From Synechocystis sp. PCC 7338 (GTDB lineage Bacteria; Cyanobacteriota; Cyanobacteriia; Cyanobacteriales; Microcystaceae), in contig NZ_CP054306.1 in the NCBI RefSeq assembly GCF_018282115.1, positions 2,527,488 to 2,591,487 of the forward strand: DNA of 64,000 nt, in the 5' to 3' direction. This document shows positions 1-8,788 of the stretch, one piece after another. The notes beneath the pieces were generated by a model. It made no database searches, was not told where the DNA came from, and was given only the letters and a program-made list of their open reading frames with translations. A program made the translations under genes and the position numbers. The number at the start of each line of letters is the position of its first letter. The stretch's first letter is position 1.

Positions 1-1
1 C

Positions 2-295
2 GTGTCAAAGAATCTAAAAAAGATGGGCTCTAGTATTCCCGGTATTCGCCCTGGGAAAAAGACTGAACAATATCTGGAGGGAGTGCTTAACCGTCTCACC
101 TTTTTAGGGGCAATTTTTCTCAGTTTTGTGGCTACTCTACCCATTTTTGTGGAGCAGGCCACCGGGGTGACGACCTTCCAGGGTTTGGGGGCCACATCCC
201 TGTTGATTCTGGTCGGGGTAGCCATTGATACGGCAAAACAGATCCAGACCTATGTCATTTCCCAGCGTTATGAAGGGATGATCAAACAGCCCTAG
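2..295 (+). CDS. secY: Preprotein translocase subunit SecY, C-terminal part (5' end outside window)
   Basis: This is the last ~97 residues of the SecY channel of the Sec translocon, which moves unfolded proteins across or into the plasma and thylakoid membranes. The reading frame is open at the left edge, so the GTG at position 2 is an internal codon. The visible segment has the family motif NLKKMGSSIPGIRPG at the start of the cytoplasmic loop before TM9. Two hydrophobic stretches follow (about residues 33-55 and 62-80, TM9 and TM10), then a short basic tail. It sits directly upstream of adk, the normal spc/alpha operon order in cyanobacteria. Confidence 0.95.
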   Translation: MSKNLKKMGSSIPGIRPGKKTEQYLEGVLNRLTFLGAIFLSFVATLPIFVEQATGVTTFQGLGATSLLILVGVAIDTAKQIQTYVISQRYEGMIKQP

Positions 296-466
296 GGTGT
301 CCTTGGGTATTGATGGGAACGAATTGGTAACGATGGATCGTGCATCAATGGAGCAAATTTGTTGGTCACATTGTTAAACAAATGGTGCGGTTGGGGGAAG
401 TTGGCGCAGACATTTCCTTGACCGCTTTTTATTAGTAATTTTTTGGAGTTTTTACGGACTATGGCC

Positions 467-1024
467 ATGGCTAAAGGTTTAATTTTTCTAGGGGCCCCTG
501 GCTCTGGTAAAGGGACCCAGGCGGTCGGTTTGGCGGACACCCTTGCGATTCCCCATATTTCCACTGGAGACATGTTGCGTCAGGCGATCGCCGATGGCAC
601 AGAGTTGGGTAACCAGGCCAAGGATTATATGGATCGGGGGGAACTGGTGCCCGACCAATTAATCCTGGGGTTAATTGAGGAGCGGTTGGGCTATAAAGAT
701 GCCAAAGCTGGCTGGATTTTGGATGGTTTTCCCCGTAACGTTAACCAAGCAATTTTTCTCGATGAGTTGTTAGTTAATATTGGTCACCGTACCCATTGGG
801 TCATTAACCTAAAAGTTCCCGATGAAGTAATTGTGGAACGCCTGTTGGCCAGGGGGCGGGCGGACGATAACGAAGCCACCATTCGCAATCGGTTGTTGGT
901 TTACACAGAACAAACCGCTCCCCTCATCGCCTACTACCAGGAACAGGGCAAACTTTACTCCCTCGATGGTAATCAGCCAGTGGAAGTCATCGCCGCCAGC
1001 CTAGAAAAATTGGTCAAACCCTAG
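467..1024 (+). CDS. adk: Adenylate kinase
   Basis: Cytosolic adenylate kinase interconverts ATP + AMP and 2 ADP. The P-loop GAPGSGKGTQ lies near the N terminus, followed by the AMP-binding segment (STGDMLR) and the DGFPR motif. The lid is short, with no zinc cysteines, as in short cyanobacterial forms. From ATG 467 the protein has 185 residues, the length I expect for the cyanobacterial family. ATG 461 is in frame, closer to the GGAG at 445-448, and would add two residues (Met-Ala). It lies between secY and infA in the ribosomal protein operon. Function is certain; the exact start is open by two codons. Confidence 0.95.
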   Translation: MAKGLIFLGAPGSGKGTQAVGLADTLAIPHISTGDMLRQAIADGTELGNQAKDYMDRGELVPDQLILGLIEERLGYKDAKAGWILDGFPRNVNQAIFLDELLVNIGHRTHWVINLKVPDEVIVERLLARGRADDNEATIRNRLLVYTEQTAPLIAYYQEQGKLYSLDGNQPVEVIAASLEKLVKP

Positions 1025-1143
1025 GGGCAAAATGTTAAGGCAAGCATAGGTTGGCCAATGGAGCAACCTAGATTTGTTATGATTGACGATGGCGCTTTTT
1101 TCGATATTTTATTCCATTCTATTTTTAGGAGGTCATTAACCGC

Positions 1144-1371
1144 TTGTCTAAACAAGATTTAATTGAGATGGAAGGCACGGTGATGGAGTCATTGCCCAAT
1201 GCCATGTTTAGGGTCGACCTTGACAATGGTTTCAACGTTTTGGCCCACATCTCCGGCAAAATTCGTCGTAACTACATCAAAATTCTCCCCGGCGATCGGG
1301 TCAAGGTGGAATTAACTCCCTACGACCTCACCAAAGGTCGCATAACCTATCGTCTTAAAAATAAAAAGTAA
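1144..1371 (+). CDS. infA: Translation initiation factor IF-1
   Basis: IF-1 binds the A site of the 30S subunit during initiation. The 75-residue product is one S1/OB-fold domain with the family signatures MEGTV near the start, [13 protein letters not shown] in the middle and [18 protein letters not shown] near the end. The start codon is TTG at 1144, chosen because a strong Shine-Dalgarno (AGGAGG, 1127-1132) lies at good distance and the protein then begins [11 protein letters not shown] like its homologues. It stands between adk and rpmJ, the usual alpha-operon position. Confidence 0.95.
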   Translation: MSKQDLIEMEGTVMESLPNAMFRVDLDNGFNVLAHISGKIRRNYIKILPGDRVKVELTPYDLTKGRITYRLKNKK

Positions 1372-1446
1372 TCATTAATTTGACATTGGCAAAGGCTAAA
1401 AATTAAATGCTTCCCCTCGTTGGGGAAAGCTGATTTAAAATTTGCC

Positions 1447-1475
1447 ATGACACGGCTACGATAACTTGTTATAAT
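1447..1475 (+). promoter_or_regulatory. Candidate internal sigma70-type promoter upstream of rpmJ
   Basis: An ATGACA hexamer at 1447-1452 (one mismatch to TTGACA) is separated by 17 bases from a perfect TATAAT at 1470-1475. The rpmJ start lies 35 bases beyond the -10 box. The arrangement fits a SigA promoter inside the ribosomal protein operon that could raise rpmJ-rpsM-rpsK-rpoA-rplQ expression apart from secY-adk-infA. This is inferred from sequence only. Confidence 0.5.
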
Positions 1476-1509
1476 TAAGAGCTTGCAGTGTTGCCAAAGA
1501 AAATCAGGC

Positions 1510-1626
1510 ATGAAAGTTAGAGCTTCCGTTAAGAAAATGTGTGATAAGTGCCGCGTTATTCGTCGGCGCGGTCGTGTGATGGTCATCTGTTCCGCCAACC
1601 CCAAGCATAAACAGCGTCAAGGTTAG
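1510..1626 (+). CDS. rpmJ: 50S ribosomal protein L36
   Basis: This 38-residue protein of the large subunit begins [14 protein letters not shown]. It carries the zinc-ribbon ligands of classical L36: Cys11 and Cys14 in CDKC, a third Cys in VICSANP, and a His in KHKQRQG. The length and the very basic composition fit the family exactly. It lies between infA and rpsM as in most bacteria and is easily missed because of its size. A candidate promoter ends 34 bases upstream, and I see no convincing Shine-Dalgarno. Confidence 0.95.
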   Translation: MKVRASVKKMCDKCRVIRRRGRVMVICSANPKHKQRQG

Positions 1627-1708
1627 CAGTTCCCCTAGTGATTACCATCCCGGTTTGTCTTAAACCCTACTCCATAAATTTATTGAACTTATTTAGAGGA
1701 AAATCAAC

Positions 1709-2092
1709 GTGGCACGCATAGCTGGTGTTGACCTGCCTCGGGATAAGCGTGTGGAAATCGCCCTCACTTATCTGTACGGTATTGGTCTGTCGCGCTCCCA
1801 TGAAATTCTGGACGCAACCGGGGTTAGCCCCGATGTCCGAGTTAAAGATCTCAGTGATGAAGATGCGCTGAAGTTAAGAACCTACATCGACGAAAATTAT
1901 GAGATCGAAGGGGATCTCCGTCGTTGGGAGGCCATGAACATCAAACGCCTTGGAGACATCGGCACCTATCGTGGTCGTCGGCATCGCCAAGGCTTACCAG
2001 TGCGGGGACAACGTACTAGAACCAATGCCCGTACCCGTCGGGGCCGCCGCTTGACCGTTGCCGGCAAGAAAAAGACCCCTGCGAAGAAATAA
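1709..2092 (+). CDS. rpsM: 30S ribosomal protein S13
   Basis: S13 sits in the head of the small subunit and contacts the P-site tRNA and L5. The 127-residue product starts [22 protein letters not shown]. It has the helix-two-turn-helix region and the signature [19 protein letters not shown], then a lysine-rich tail ending KKTPAKK. The start codon is GTG at 1709, supported by AGAGGA at 1695-1700. It is followed 48 bases later by rpsK, the standard order. Confidence 0.96.
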   Translation: MARIAGVDLPRDKRVEIALTYLYGIGLSRSHEILDATGVSPDVRVKDLSDEDALKLRTYIDENYEIEGDLRRWEAMNIKRLGDIGTYRGRRHRQGLPVRGQRTRTNARTRRGRRLTVAGKKKTPAKK

Positions 2093-2140
2093 TCTTCCCC
2101 CCATCTCTGTCCTGTTTATTGAAGCTTTCAAGCAATCATT

Positions 2141-2533
2141 ATGGCGCGTCCTACCAGAAAAACTGGGCCCAAAAAAGCAAAAAAGAATGTCCCTAGCGGG
2201 GTGGCCCACATTCAATCTACTTTCAACAACACCATTGTCACCATTTCCGACATTCGGGGTGATGTAATTTCCTGGGCTTCCGCTGGTTCTAGCGGTTTCA
2301 AAGGAGCCAAAAAAGGCACTCCCTATGCTGCCCAAACCGCCGCTGACTCCGCTGCCCGTCGGGCCATGGAACAGGGCATGCGGCAATTGGAAGTGATGGT
2401 GAGTGGACCTGGCGCTGGTCGGGAAACCGCTATCCGGGCTCTCCAGGGAGCTGGTTTAGAAATCACCCTGATCAGGGATGTTACCCCCATCCCCCACAAT
2501 GGTTGTCGTCCCCCCAAACGCCGTCGGGTCTAG
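2141..2533 (+). CDS. rpsK: 30S ribosomal protein S11
   Basis: S11 forms part of the platform of the small subunit next to the mRNA exit. The 130-residue protein opens with a basic tail ([16 protein letters not shown]) and continues with the conserved core [16 protein letters not shown]. It ends with the family signature [22 protein letters not shown] 2141 is the only sensible start. It is placed between rpsM and rpoA in the alpha operon. Confidence 0.96.
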
Positions 2534-2641
2534 GACAGTTAGATTTTTTGCTAACAGCTTTTTTGAGCAAATCGTAATTTCCTCTGACTGAGATAGCGTC
2601 GGTCAAGCTATTTACACGGAGATATAAGGGAGGTCGCGTTA

Positions 2642-3586
2642 GTGGCGCAGTTTCAAATTGAGTGTGTGGAATCCAGCACCAGAAAAAATCAACAGCAGTA
2701 CAGTAAGTTTTCCCTTGAACCCTTAGACCGGGGCCAGGGAACGACGGTGGGAAATGCTTTGCGACGGGTGTTGTTGTCCAACTTACCCGGGGCCGCGGTA
2801 ACGGCTATCCGCATTGCCGGGGTTAACCATGAGTTCGCCACTATTCCAGGGGTCCGGGAGGATGTTCTGGAAATTATGCTGAACATGAAGGAACTTGTGC
2901 TCAAAAGTTACACTGATCAGCCCCAGATTGGCCGCCTAACGGCGATCGGTCCGGGGACGGTAACGGCGGCCCAGTTCGAGGTGCCTTCAGAAGTGGAGGT
3001 TATTGATCCCAACCAATACATTGCTACTTTGGCAGAGGGGGCCAAACTGGAAATGGAATTCCGGGTGGAGCGGGGTGTAGGTTATCGGATTATCGAGAGG
3101 GGTAAGGACGAAAATTCATCCCTGGATTTTCTCCAGATTGACTCGGTGTTTATGCCGGTGACCAAGGTCAATTACACGGTGGAAGATATTCGGGCTGATG
3201 GCATGAGTCCTAAGGATCGACTGATCTTAGACATTTGGACTAATGGCAGTATTCAACCTCGGGAAGCTTTATCTGAAGCTTCTGATATTATTGCCAATCT
3301 TTTCATCCCCCTTAAGGATCTCAATGAGCTGGAAGCAGCCCATAGCGATTACCAGGATGAGGTCAACCCAGAAAGTCAAATTCCCATTGAGGAGTTACAA
3401 CTTTCTGTCCGTGCCTATAACTGCTTGAAGCGGGCCCAGATTAATTCCGTGGCGGATCTACTGGAATATAGCCAAGAAGATCTACTAGAAATTAAGAATT
3501 TTGGTCTCAAATCCGCGGAAGAGGTGATTGAGGCACTGCAAAAACGTTTGGGTATTACCCTGCCCCACGAAAAGGCTAAAGCTTAA
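2642..3586 (+). CDS. rpoA: DNA-directed RNA polymerase alpha subunit
   Basis: The alpha subunit dimerises to nucleate RNA polymerase assembly. Residues 1 to about 230 form the N-terminal assembly domain, with the motif GQGTTVGNALRRVLLSNLPGA. A linker follows, and residues about 245-305 form the C-terminal domain that binds UP elements and activators (LSVRAYNCLKRAQI, LLEIKNFGLKSAEEV). The length of 314 residues is typical. The start is GTG 2642 behind AAGGGAGG (2627-2634). The gene follows rpsK by about 110 bases. Confidence 0.97.
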   Translation: MAQFQIECVESSTRKNQQQYSKFSLEPLDRGQGTTVGNALRRVLLSNLPGAAVTAIRIAGVNHEFATIPGVREDVLEIMLNMKELVLKSYTDQPQIGRLTAIGPGTVTAAQFEVPSEVEVIDPNQYIATLAEGAKLEMEFRVERGVGYRIIERGKDENSSLDFLQIDSVFMPVTKVNYTVEDIRADGMSPKDRLILDIWTNGSIQPREALSEASDIIANLFIPLKDLNELEAAHSDYQDEVNPESQIPIEELQLSVRAYNCLKRAQINSVADLLEYSQEDLLEIKNFGLKSAEEVIEALQKRLGITLPHEKAKA

Positions 3587-3663
3587 CAAGCTCAATGGGT
3601 TTGACTACTGCTTCTGGCCTTGGGGTAACCCCCTGTTGTTAATTTTTTAGGAGTTCAGTTACC

Positions 3664-4014
3664 ATGCGACACAGATGTCGAGTGCCTCAGTTGGGGAAGC
3701 CCGCTGACCAAAGAAAGGCCCTCCTGCGGGCTTTGACCACAGAATTGATCCGCCACGGACAAATTAAAACCACTAAGGCTAGGGCTAAGGCGGTGCGTTC
3801 TGAGGTAGACCGTATGATTACCTTGGCTAAGGATGGTTCCCTAGCTGCCCGTCGTCGGGCCCTAGGTTACATGTACGACAAACCCACAGTCCATGCTCTA
3901 TTTGCGGATGCTCCCAGCCGCTATAAGGATAGAGATGGGGGGTATACCCGCATTATCAGAACCCTGCGTCGCCGGGGTGACAATGCGGAAATGGCTGTGA
4001 TTGAATTGGTTTAA
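3664..4014 (+). CDS. rplQ: 50S ribosomal protein L17
   Basis: L17 is a large-subunit protein near the exit tunnel. The 116-residue product begins [29 protein letters not shown], the usual L17 opening (MRHR...LG), and ends [11 protein letters not shown] as in cyanobacteria and chloroplasts. A good Shine-Dalgarno (TTAGGAG, 3648-3654) precedes ATG 3664. It directly follows rpoA and precedes truA. Confidence 0.96.
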   Translation: MRHRCRVPQLGKPADQRKALLRALTTELIRHGQIKTTKARAKAVRSEVDRMITLAKDGSLAARRRALGYMYDKPTVHALFADAPSRYKDRDGGYTRIIRTLRRRGDNAEMAVIELV

Positions 4015-4031
4015 CTAGTCTTGCTGTATTG

Positions 4032-4859
4032 ATGTCTTCTTTTCCGTCTGCTGGTAAACAAAGGGTGGCCTTGGTGATGCAATATCTGGGCACCCGTTTC
4101 CATGGCTGGCAACGTCAACCTAATTTTTCTTCTATTCAGGAGGAAGTGGAGTTGGCGATCGTCAAGGTAGTGGGTCAGCCCGTCACTCTCCATGGCGCCG
4201 GTAGAACGGACGCGGGAGTCCATGCGGCGGCCCAGGTGGCCCATTTTGACGACCCGGTAGGACAAATTCCTCCCCACCGTTGGAGTAAAGTTCTAAATGG
4301 TCATCTGCCCCGGGACATCTTAGTTAGGGGGTCAGCAGCGGTTGATAACCATTGGCACGCCCGCTTTTCTGCCCTGTGGCGACGGTATCGTTACAGCATC
4401 TATACGGATCAATGTCCTAATCTGTTCACCGATCAGTTCAGTTGGCACTACTATCGTTTTCCTCTTGAGGAGAAGACAATACAGACAGCCATGGAACCAC
4501 TGCTAGGAAAACATCACCTAGCGGCTTTCCATCGAGCGGGGTCAGCGCGGACCCATTCCTGGGTGGAAGTGCAGGGGGTTGACTGTTACCGTCGAGGCCC
4601 CATGGTCTATCTAGAAATCCAAGCCAATGGTTTTCTTTACGGCATGGTGCGCTTGCTAGTGGGTCTGCTGGTGGAAGTGGGCTCTGGACAACGCAGTCTG
4701 ACTGACTTCAATAATATTTGGGTTAATCAGCGGCGAGATCTGGTGAAATATGCGGCCCCCGCCAAAGGTTTATGCCTACTGCGGGTCGGTTATGAAAATT
4801 TTCCTTTGCCTGATTGTCTTTGGTTTGATAGTCAACCCCTGTGGCAATTCACCGGCTAG
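4032..4859 (+). CDS. truA: tRNA pseudouridine(38-40) synthase TruA
   Basis: TruA converts uridines 38-40 in the anticodon stem-loop of tRNAs to pseudouridine. The catalytic aspartate sits in the signature GRTDAGVHA (about residues 56-64). The N-terminal YLGTRFHGWQRQP and the C-terminal NGFLYGMVRLLVG motifs are diagnostic. From ATG 4032 the protein has 275 residues; a TTG one codon earlier is possible. The start lies only 17 bases after rplQ, so the two are probably co-transcribed. Having truA in this operon is normal for cyanobacteria. Confidence 0.95.
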   Translation: MSSFPSAGKQRVALVMQYLGTRFHGWQRQPNFSSIQEEVELAIVKVVGQPVTLHGAGRTDAGVHAAAQVAHFDDPVGQIPPHRWSKVLNGHLPRDILVRGSAAVDNHWHARFSALWRRYRYSIYTDQCPNLFTDQFSWHYYRFPLEEKTIQTAMEPLLGKHHLAAFHRAGSARTHSWVEVQGVDCYRRGPMVYLEIQANGFLYGMVRLLVGLLVEVGSGQRSLTDFNNIWVNQRRDLVKYAAPAKGLCLLRVGYENFPLPDCLWFDSQPLWQFTG

Positions 4860-4923
4860 CCAAACCAAATTAGCAAGGCAAATAATTATGTCCCGTTATT
4901 AAGCGGGGGTATTTTTGAAAACT

Positions 4924-5379
4924 ATGAACAAAACTGTATTACCAACCATCGACAACCTAGACCACAAATGGTACGTAATTGATGCTGAGGGTCAACGCCT
5001 TGGCCGTCTTGCGACCGAAGTGGCCACCATTTTACGGGGTAAAAATAAGCCCACCTTCACCCCCCACATGGACACCGGTGATTTTGTCATTATTATTAAT
5101 GCGGAAAAAATAGAAGTTACCGGCAGAAAACGGGAGCAAAAGTTGTACCGTCGACATTCTGGCCGCCCCGGCGGGATGAAGGAGGAGACCTTTGAAAAAC
5201 TCCAAGTTCGTTTGCCAGAAAGAATCGTCGAAAGTGCTATCCGGGGAATGTTGCCCAAAAATAGCCTCGGCCGTAAGTTGTTCACTAAGCTGAAAGTCTA
5301 CGCTGGCCCCAGCCACCCCCACGCGGCTCAACAACCCGAAACCCTTGTTATCAACACCATTCCTGCAGGAGCTAACTAA
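4924..5379 (+). CDS. rplM: 50S ribosomal protein L13
   Basis: L13 is an early-assembling large-subunit protein. The 151-residue product from ATG 4924 begins [20 protein letters not shown] and contains [21 protein letters not shown] and the [14 protein letters not shown]-type segment (here [13 protein letters not shown]). A TTG at 4915 is in frame, sits at a better distance from the GGGGG run at 4904-4908, and would add three residues, so the start is slightly uncertain. The stop codon overlaps the rpsI start by one base, which implies translational coupling. Confidence 0.95.
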   Translation: MNKTVLPTIDNLDHKWYVIDAEGQRLGRLATEVATILRGKNKPTFTPHMDTGDFVIIINAEKIEVTGRKREQKLYRRHSGRPGGMKEETFEKLQVRLPERIVESAIRGMLPKNSLGRKLFTKLKVYAGPSHPHAAQQPETLVINTIPAGAN

Positions 5380-5792
5380 TGCAAGTCAATGATTCCAGCA
5401 ATAAAGTCGTCTATTGGGGCACCGGCCGTCGTAAAGCGGCGATCGCCAGGGTGCGCCTTGTGCCCGGTCAAGGGGAAGTAATTGTTAACGGTAAGCCTGG
5501 GGAAATTTACTTCAATCGCATTGCCAACTACATCCAAAGCTTGAAAGCCCCCCTGGAAACCCTGGGACTGGAAGGGGAGTACAACATTTTGGTCAATGCT
5601 CATGGTGGCGGCCTAACCGGCCAAGCAGACGCCGTGAAACTAGGTGTGGCCAGAGCCCTATGCCAACTTTCCCCGGAAAATCGTCAACCCCTAAAAGCGG
5701 AAGGCTATCTTACCCGGGATCCCCGAGCCAAAGAACGGAAAAAATACGGTCTCCATAAAGCCCGTAAAGCCCCCCAGTACTCCAAGCGTTAA
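5379..5792 (+). CDS. rpsI: 30S ribosomal protein S9
   Basis: S9 lies in the head of the small subunit, and its basic tail reaches the P-site tRNA. The 137-residue product contains [16 protein letters not shown] near the start, [19 protein letters not shown] in the middle, and the invariant C-terminal end [11 protein letters not shown]. The ATG shares its first base with the rplM stop (TAATG), so the two genes are translationally coupled, the usual L13-S9 pairing. Confidence 0.96.
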   Translation: MQVNDSSNKVVYWGTGRRKAAIARVRLVPGQGEVIVNGKPGEIYFNRIANYIQSLKAPLETLGLEGEYNILVNAHGGGLTGQADAVKLGVARALCQLSPENRQPLKAEGYLTRDPRAKERKKYGLHKARKAPQYSKR

Positions 5793-5838
5793 TTGGAGAT
5801 TTGGATTTACCCCTCTATTGGAATTATTAGGACTGACC

Positions 5839-6084
5839 ATGCCCAAAGCTGACATTCATCCCACCTGGTATCCCGATGCCAAAGTCACCTGTAACGGAGA
5901 GGTGATTATGACCGTTGGTTCCACCAAGCCAGAAATCAACGTAGAAATTTGGTCCGGCAATCACCCCTTCTACACCGGTACCCAGAAAATTATTGACACT
6001 GAAGGCCGTGTTGACCGCTTTATGCGTAAGTATGGCATGAAGGAAAAAACCGCCGAAGACAAACAAGATAAGAAAAAGAAATAG
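5839..6084 (+). CDS. rpmE: 50S ribosomal protein L31, zinc-free type
   Basis: This 81-residue large-subunit protein begins [21 protein letters not shown]. The signature [11 protein letters not shown] follows, and the tail is lysine-rich. ATG 5839 is chosen because TTAGGA lies at 5827-5832 and the homologues start at MPKADIHP. Only one cysteine remains (in VTCNG), and the position that is Cys in zinc-binding L31 (CHPF) is Asn here (NHPF). This is therefore the C-minus form common in cyanobacteria. It closes the ribosomal protein operon and is followed by a terminator. Confidence 0.95.
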   Translation: MPKADIHPTWYPDAKVTCNGEVIMTVGSTKPEINVEIWSGNHPFYTGTQKIIDTEGRVDRFMRKYGMKEKTAEDKQDKKKK

Positions 6085-6176
6085 GTAAACCAATTTTTTC
6101 TTTTCTCTAGGACTCCCCTTGGGTCTGCCTTCGGAAAAATTAGACCTTAACTTAATGACTTTTTAGAATCTTTTTC

Positions 6177-6205
6177 AGCCAGGCCTTTTCACAGTCTGGC
6201 TTTTT
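6177..6205 (+). terminator. Intrinsic terminator after rpmE
   Basis: AGCCAGGC at 6177-6184 can pair with GTCTGGCT at 6194-6201, giving eight pairs with one G-U and a nine-base loop. The stem runs into TTTTT. It lies about 90 bases after the rpmE stop and is a good end point for the ribosomal protein operon. Confidence 0.7.
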
Positions 6206-6464
6206 GCTGGCCAGAAAAGAGCTATCCAAGGTCGGTAAATACCCCGTTGCAGATTATGAGAGAAACCGATAGGATTGTTAACATAAGTTTACAAAGTGAA
6301 TTGTATGTTAATTACCGTCTGCGCTTTCTTTGTCCTAGGTTTAGCCCTACTCCAACAACTCCAGCCCAGTTCCGCTCCCGAGGCGGTCGCCATCAGGGTA
6401 AGACACACCGACCGTCGTTACTAGAGTTATCAACAAAAATTAAATCTTTCCCCAGGAGCAGTCC

Positions 6465-6644
6465 ATGGTAGTGTCCAAAAATCTGATTCAACTATTAACA
6501 AAAGAATTTTCACTGTCAGCGGAGCAAATTGCCTGGGGACTGAAACAAACCGAGGCCATGCCCTCCTATCTGCCAGTCATTTTTTGGCAATATGGTCTAA
6601 TCGATACATCCCAGTTGGATCGTCTTTTGGATCATTGGGGTTAG
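6465..6644 (+). CDS. DUF2949 family small protein
   Basis: A 59-residue cyanobacterial protein of unknown function. It starts at ATG 6465 after AGGAG (6454-6458), beginning MVVSKNLIQLLTKEF and ending LDRLLDHWG. The pattern of an amphipathic helix (LSAEQIAWGLKQTE), a proline turn (MPSYLPVIFWQYGLI) and a last helix (TSQLDRLLDHW) matches the DUF2949 proteins I know from cyanobacteria. There is no catalytic motif, signal peptide or membrane segment. It follows the terminator of the ribosomal operon and probably has its own promoter. Family assignment is by eye. Confidence 0.75.
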   Translation: MVVSKNLIQLLTKEFSLSAEQIAWGLKQTEAMPSYLPVIFWQYGLIDTSQLDRLLDHWG

Positions 6645-7097
6645 TGCCCCACTGCTAAGTACAAGTCACCACGGATTTTTCGGAAGGTGCCCCAATATTT
6701 ATTCGGGTATTCGGGTTAGAAGTTAGCTCGATTTTATCTATTGGAATTATTGAGGAAACGTTAGCAAGAGCAGAATAGAAGATTCCCAGAGGTTCTGTTG
6801 AAACAGGCAAGCCACTGGTACCCTCAGCAAAAAATCTAGGTTGTCGCGGATAGTAGTTTTGCCACCTTTGCTTTTCTCTACATCCCTGATCCTAATGTTC
6901 TCACCAGTGCAGGTCATTAGTCCTCTACGCCCGTACATCTGGATGCGGAATTATGGCAACCCCCACCTCTTCGCCGAATAGGTTAAATCGAGCGCCCTCC
7001 CATAATTGGGCTAGGCCACGTTTGTCCAGTCTCCGTTCTATCCGTTTGGTACTGCTCCGTGACCTCCAATTGTTGGCAGACCAACAAATTCCCCCAT
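6645..7097. other. Gene-free stretch with possible decayed coding sequence
   Basis: No intact gene is convincing here. On the minus strand, fragments in different frames look protein-like but are broken by stops. One runs at about 7050-6925 (KRGLAQLWEGARFNLFGEEV, ending before PHPDVRA and a stop). Another runs at about 6870-6730 (STEPLGIFYSALANVSSIIP). This suggests a decayed gene next to the broken GAF-EAL gene. I do not recognise the family. Confidence 0.3.
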
Positions 7098-8369
7098 CTA
7101 CAGAAGTTTCATTGCCGCTTCCATCTCCATAGGTCGCCCCAGGAAATAGCCTTGGGCATTGCTTACCCGCAGGCCCCGCAAAGAATCCAATTCCTCTGGA
7201 GTTTCAACCCTCTCAGCGATCACTTTGGCCCCTGTTTCCCTGGCAAAGCTAACCAGAGCTTTAGCTAAAGCCCTGAGTTCACGGTCTCTATCAATATTCC
7301 GAACCAGATGGGTATCGAGCTTGATCAAATCAGGGTGCATTTTAAGAGTGTGACGAAAACTGGCATAGCCAGAACCGGCATCATCGACGGCTAGACGTAA
7401 GCCCTTACTGCGCAATGGCTCCAGCATCGACAATACCTTCGTGTAATCAGATATGGCGGTATGCTCAGTCACTTCAAGAACAATTCGATCAAGCGGCACG
7501 TTTTCAAGGAATGGGGCGATCGCCCCATTCGCAATATTATCTGGAGATAAGTTGAGGGAAACATAGGCGTGTTGGGGTAGATGGTGGAGTGGAAGGATAG
7601 CTTTTTTGATGACTGCCATTTCAAGCTCTTCGCCTAGACCAACTTCCTCAGCCTCAGCAAACCAAACATCCGGACTGCGAGCCGGTGAATGGGAAAAGCG
7701 GGTCAAACTCTCAAACCCAACGATTCGCTCTTCCTCAAAGTTATAAATTGGTTGATAAATGATTCTATAGGCTGAAGTGTCCAGGACGAATCTAACCCTC
7801 TCGAACTTTTCTTTGCAAGCTATTTTACTGACAATCCGACGTTAAATCTGCCTTGATGCAAAATCGGCAAAGGTGCGCATCATTAACAAATCTCGTTCGC
7901 CTAGGGAATGGTCGGGCCTAGAGCTAAAGCAACAGAAAGTGCCATAGATCTGTCCACCGCTAAACCGGATGGGTACACTTATATGGGCTCTAACTGGCAG
8001 GGCTTTTGTGACTGGAAAATTCATGGCCGCTGGAATTAGCCAGGCATGCGGGATCATCTCAGGGAGACTCCCGTTAACGATCTGCTGACAATAGCTTTCT
8101 TCAAGGGGATTAGAATTTACAACCCTGATTGGTGGATTTTCTGAAATAGCATCTACGTAGCTGAAATATCTTTTGCCGAAAGCAAATTCAGAAATGAAGG
8201 CAACTTCCATCTTGAGATGGGAGCGAATAGCGCGTAACGCATCGTATACCAAATCAACATCATCGTCATTGCTAGACAATTTTCCTGAACTGATATCTAT
8301 AAGAGCCTCTTGAGTAGAGGGACGCCCTGCCACGAATTCTTCAGAAGCTGAGTCTATTTGGGAACTCAT
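7098..8369 (-). pseudogene. GAF-EAL c-di-GMP phosphodiesterase-like gene split by one in-frame stop
   Basis: The first part (8369 to 7845) encodes about 175 residues with a GAF sensor domain (roughly residues 40-175). A TAA at 7844-7842 stops it. The same frame then continues without a shift into an EAL domain running to 7098. The join reads DFASRQI, stop, RRIVSKIAC, then YRIIYQPIYNFEEERIVGFESLTRF, a standard EAL opening. Catalytic positions of active EAL enzymes appear kept: Glu of ESL (usually EAL), LNLSP, EVTEH, DDAGSGYAS, IKLD and the last NAQGYFLGRP. No start codon with a ribosome site is seen before the EAL part. The likely cause is a nonsense mutation from CAA. Translational read-through is possible but unproven. 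Confidence 0.75.
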
Positions 8370-8788
8370 TTCTCACTCCTAATAAAAGAAGCATCTTGAT
8401 AGATTTTCTTGAACAGTGGTTAGCCTTCGGTTAACTGGTATGAAATGGGGAGACGCATAAGTTACTGACTCAGATGCATACTGCAGCGAAACATACTTGA
8501 TATTTCTGAGCCTACCCTAACATAACTTACCTAAAATTAAATGCAGCACACGCAAACAGAATATACATAAATTGCATAATTATTTTGTCTCGCCCCGTCA
8601 TTTAGTGTATAGAAACGCAAAAAAGTTTGGAAAAGCACAATTTATGTACTAAATTAGGCAATGTGATTTAACCAATAGCAAGAGGATAGTGCAAATGCTC
8701 CCAAGGCGCCCCATGGAGGAAGCACCGTGTTTATCTGGAAATACCTAATTTATCCATTTGATTCGGTTTCCAGCGTAAATTAAGTCAA
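8370..8788. other. AT-rich intergenic region, probable promoter of the GAF-EAL gene
   Basis: About 420 bases with no gene. The stretch is clearly richer in A and T than its surroundings and lacks HIP1 octamers. It should hold the leftward promoter of the GAF-EAL gene and the 3' end of the ABC1-kinase transcript. I see no strong terminator or operator. Confidence 0.4.

Noticed and set aside
292-573. Open frame on the minus strand across the secY-adk gap and the adk start
   Set aside because: It is antisense to adk, has no ribosome site and no recognisable protein character.
1994-2386. 130-codon minus-strand frame opposite rpsM/rpsK
   Set aside because: It is a shadow of two certain ribosomal protein genes.
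6247-6471. 74-codon plus-strand frame and, in another frame, a 39-codon frame 6305-6424 with a hydrophobic start (MLITVCAFFVLGLALL)
   Set aside because: Neither has a ribosome site and they overlap each other; the short one could be a tiny membrane protein but nothing beyond hydrophobicity supports it.
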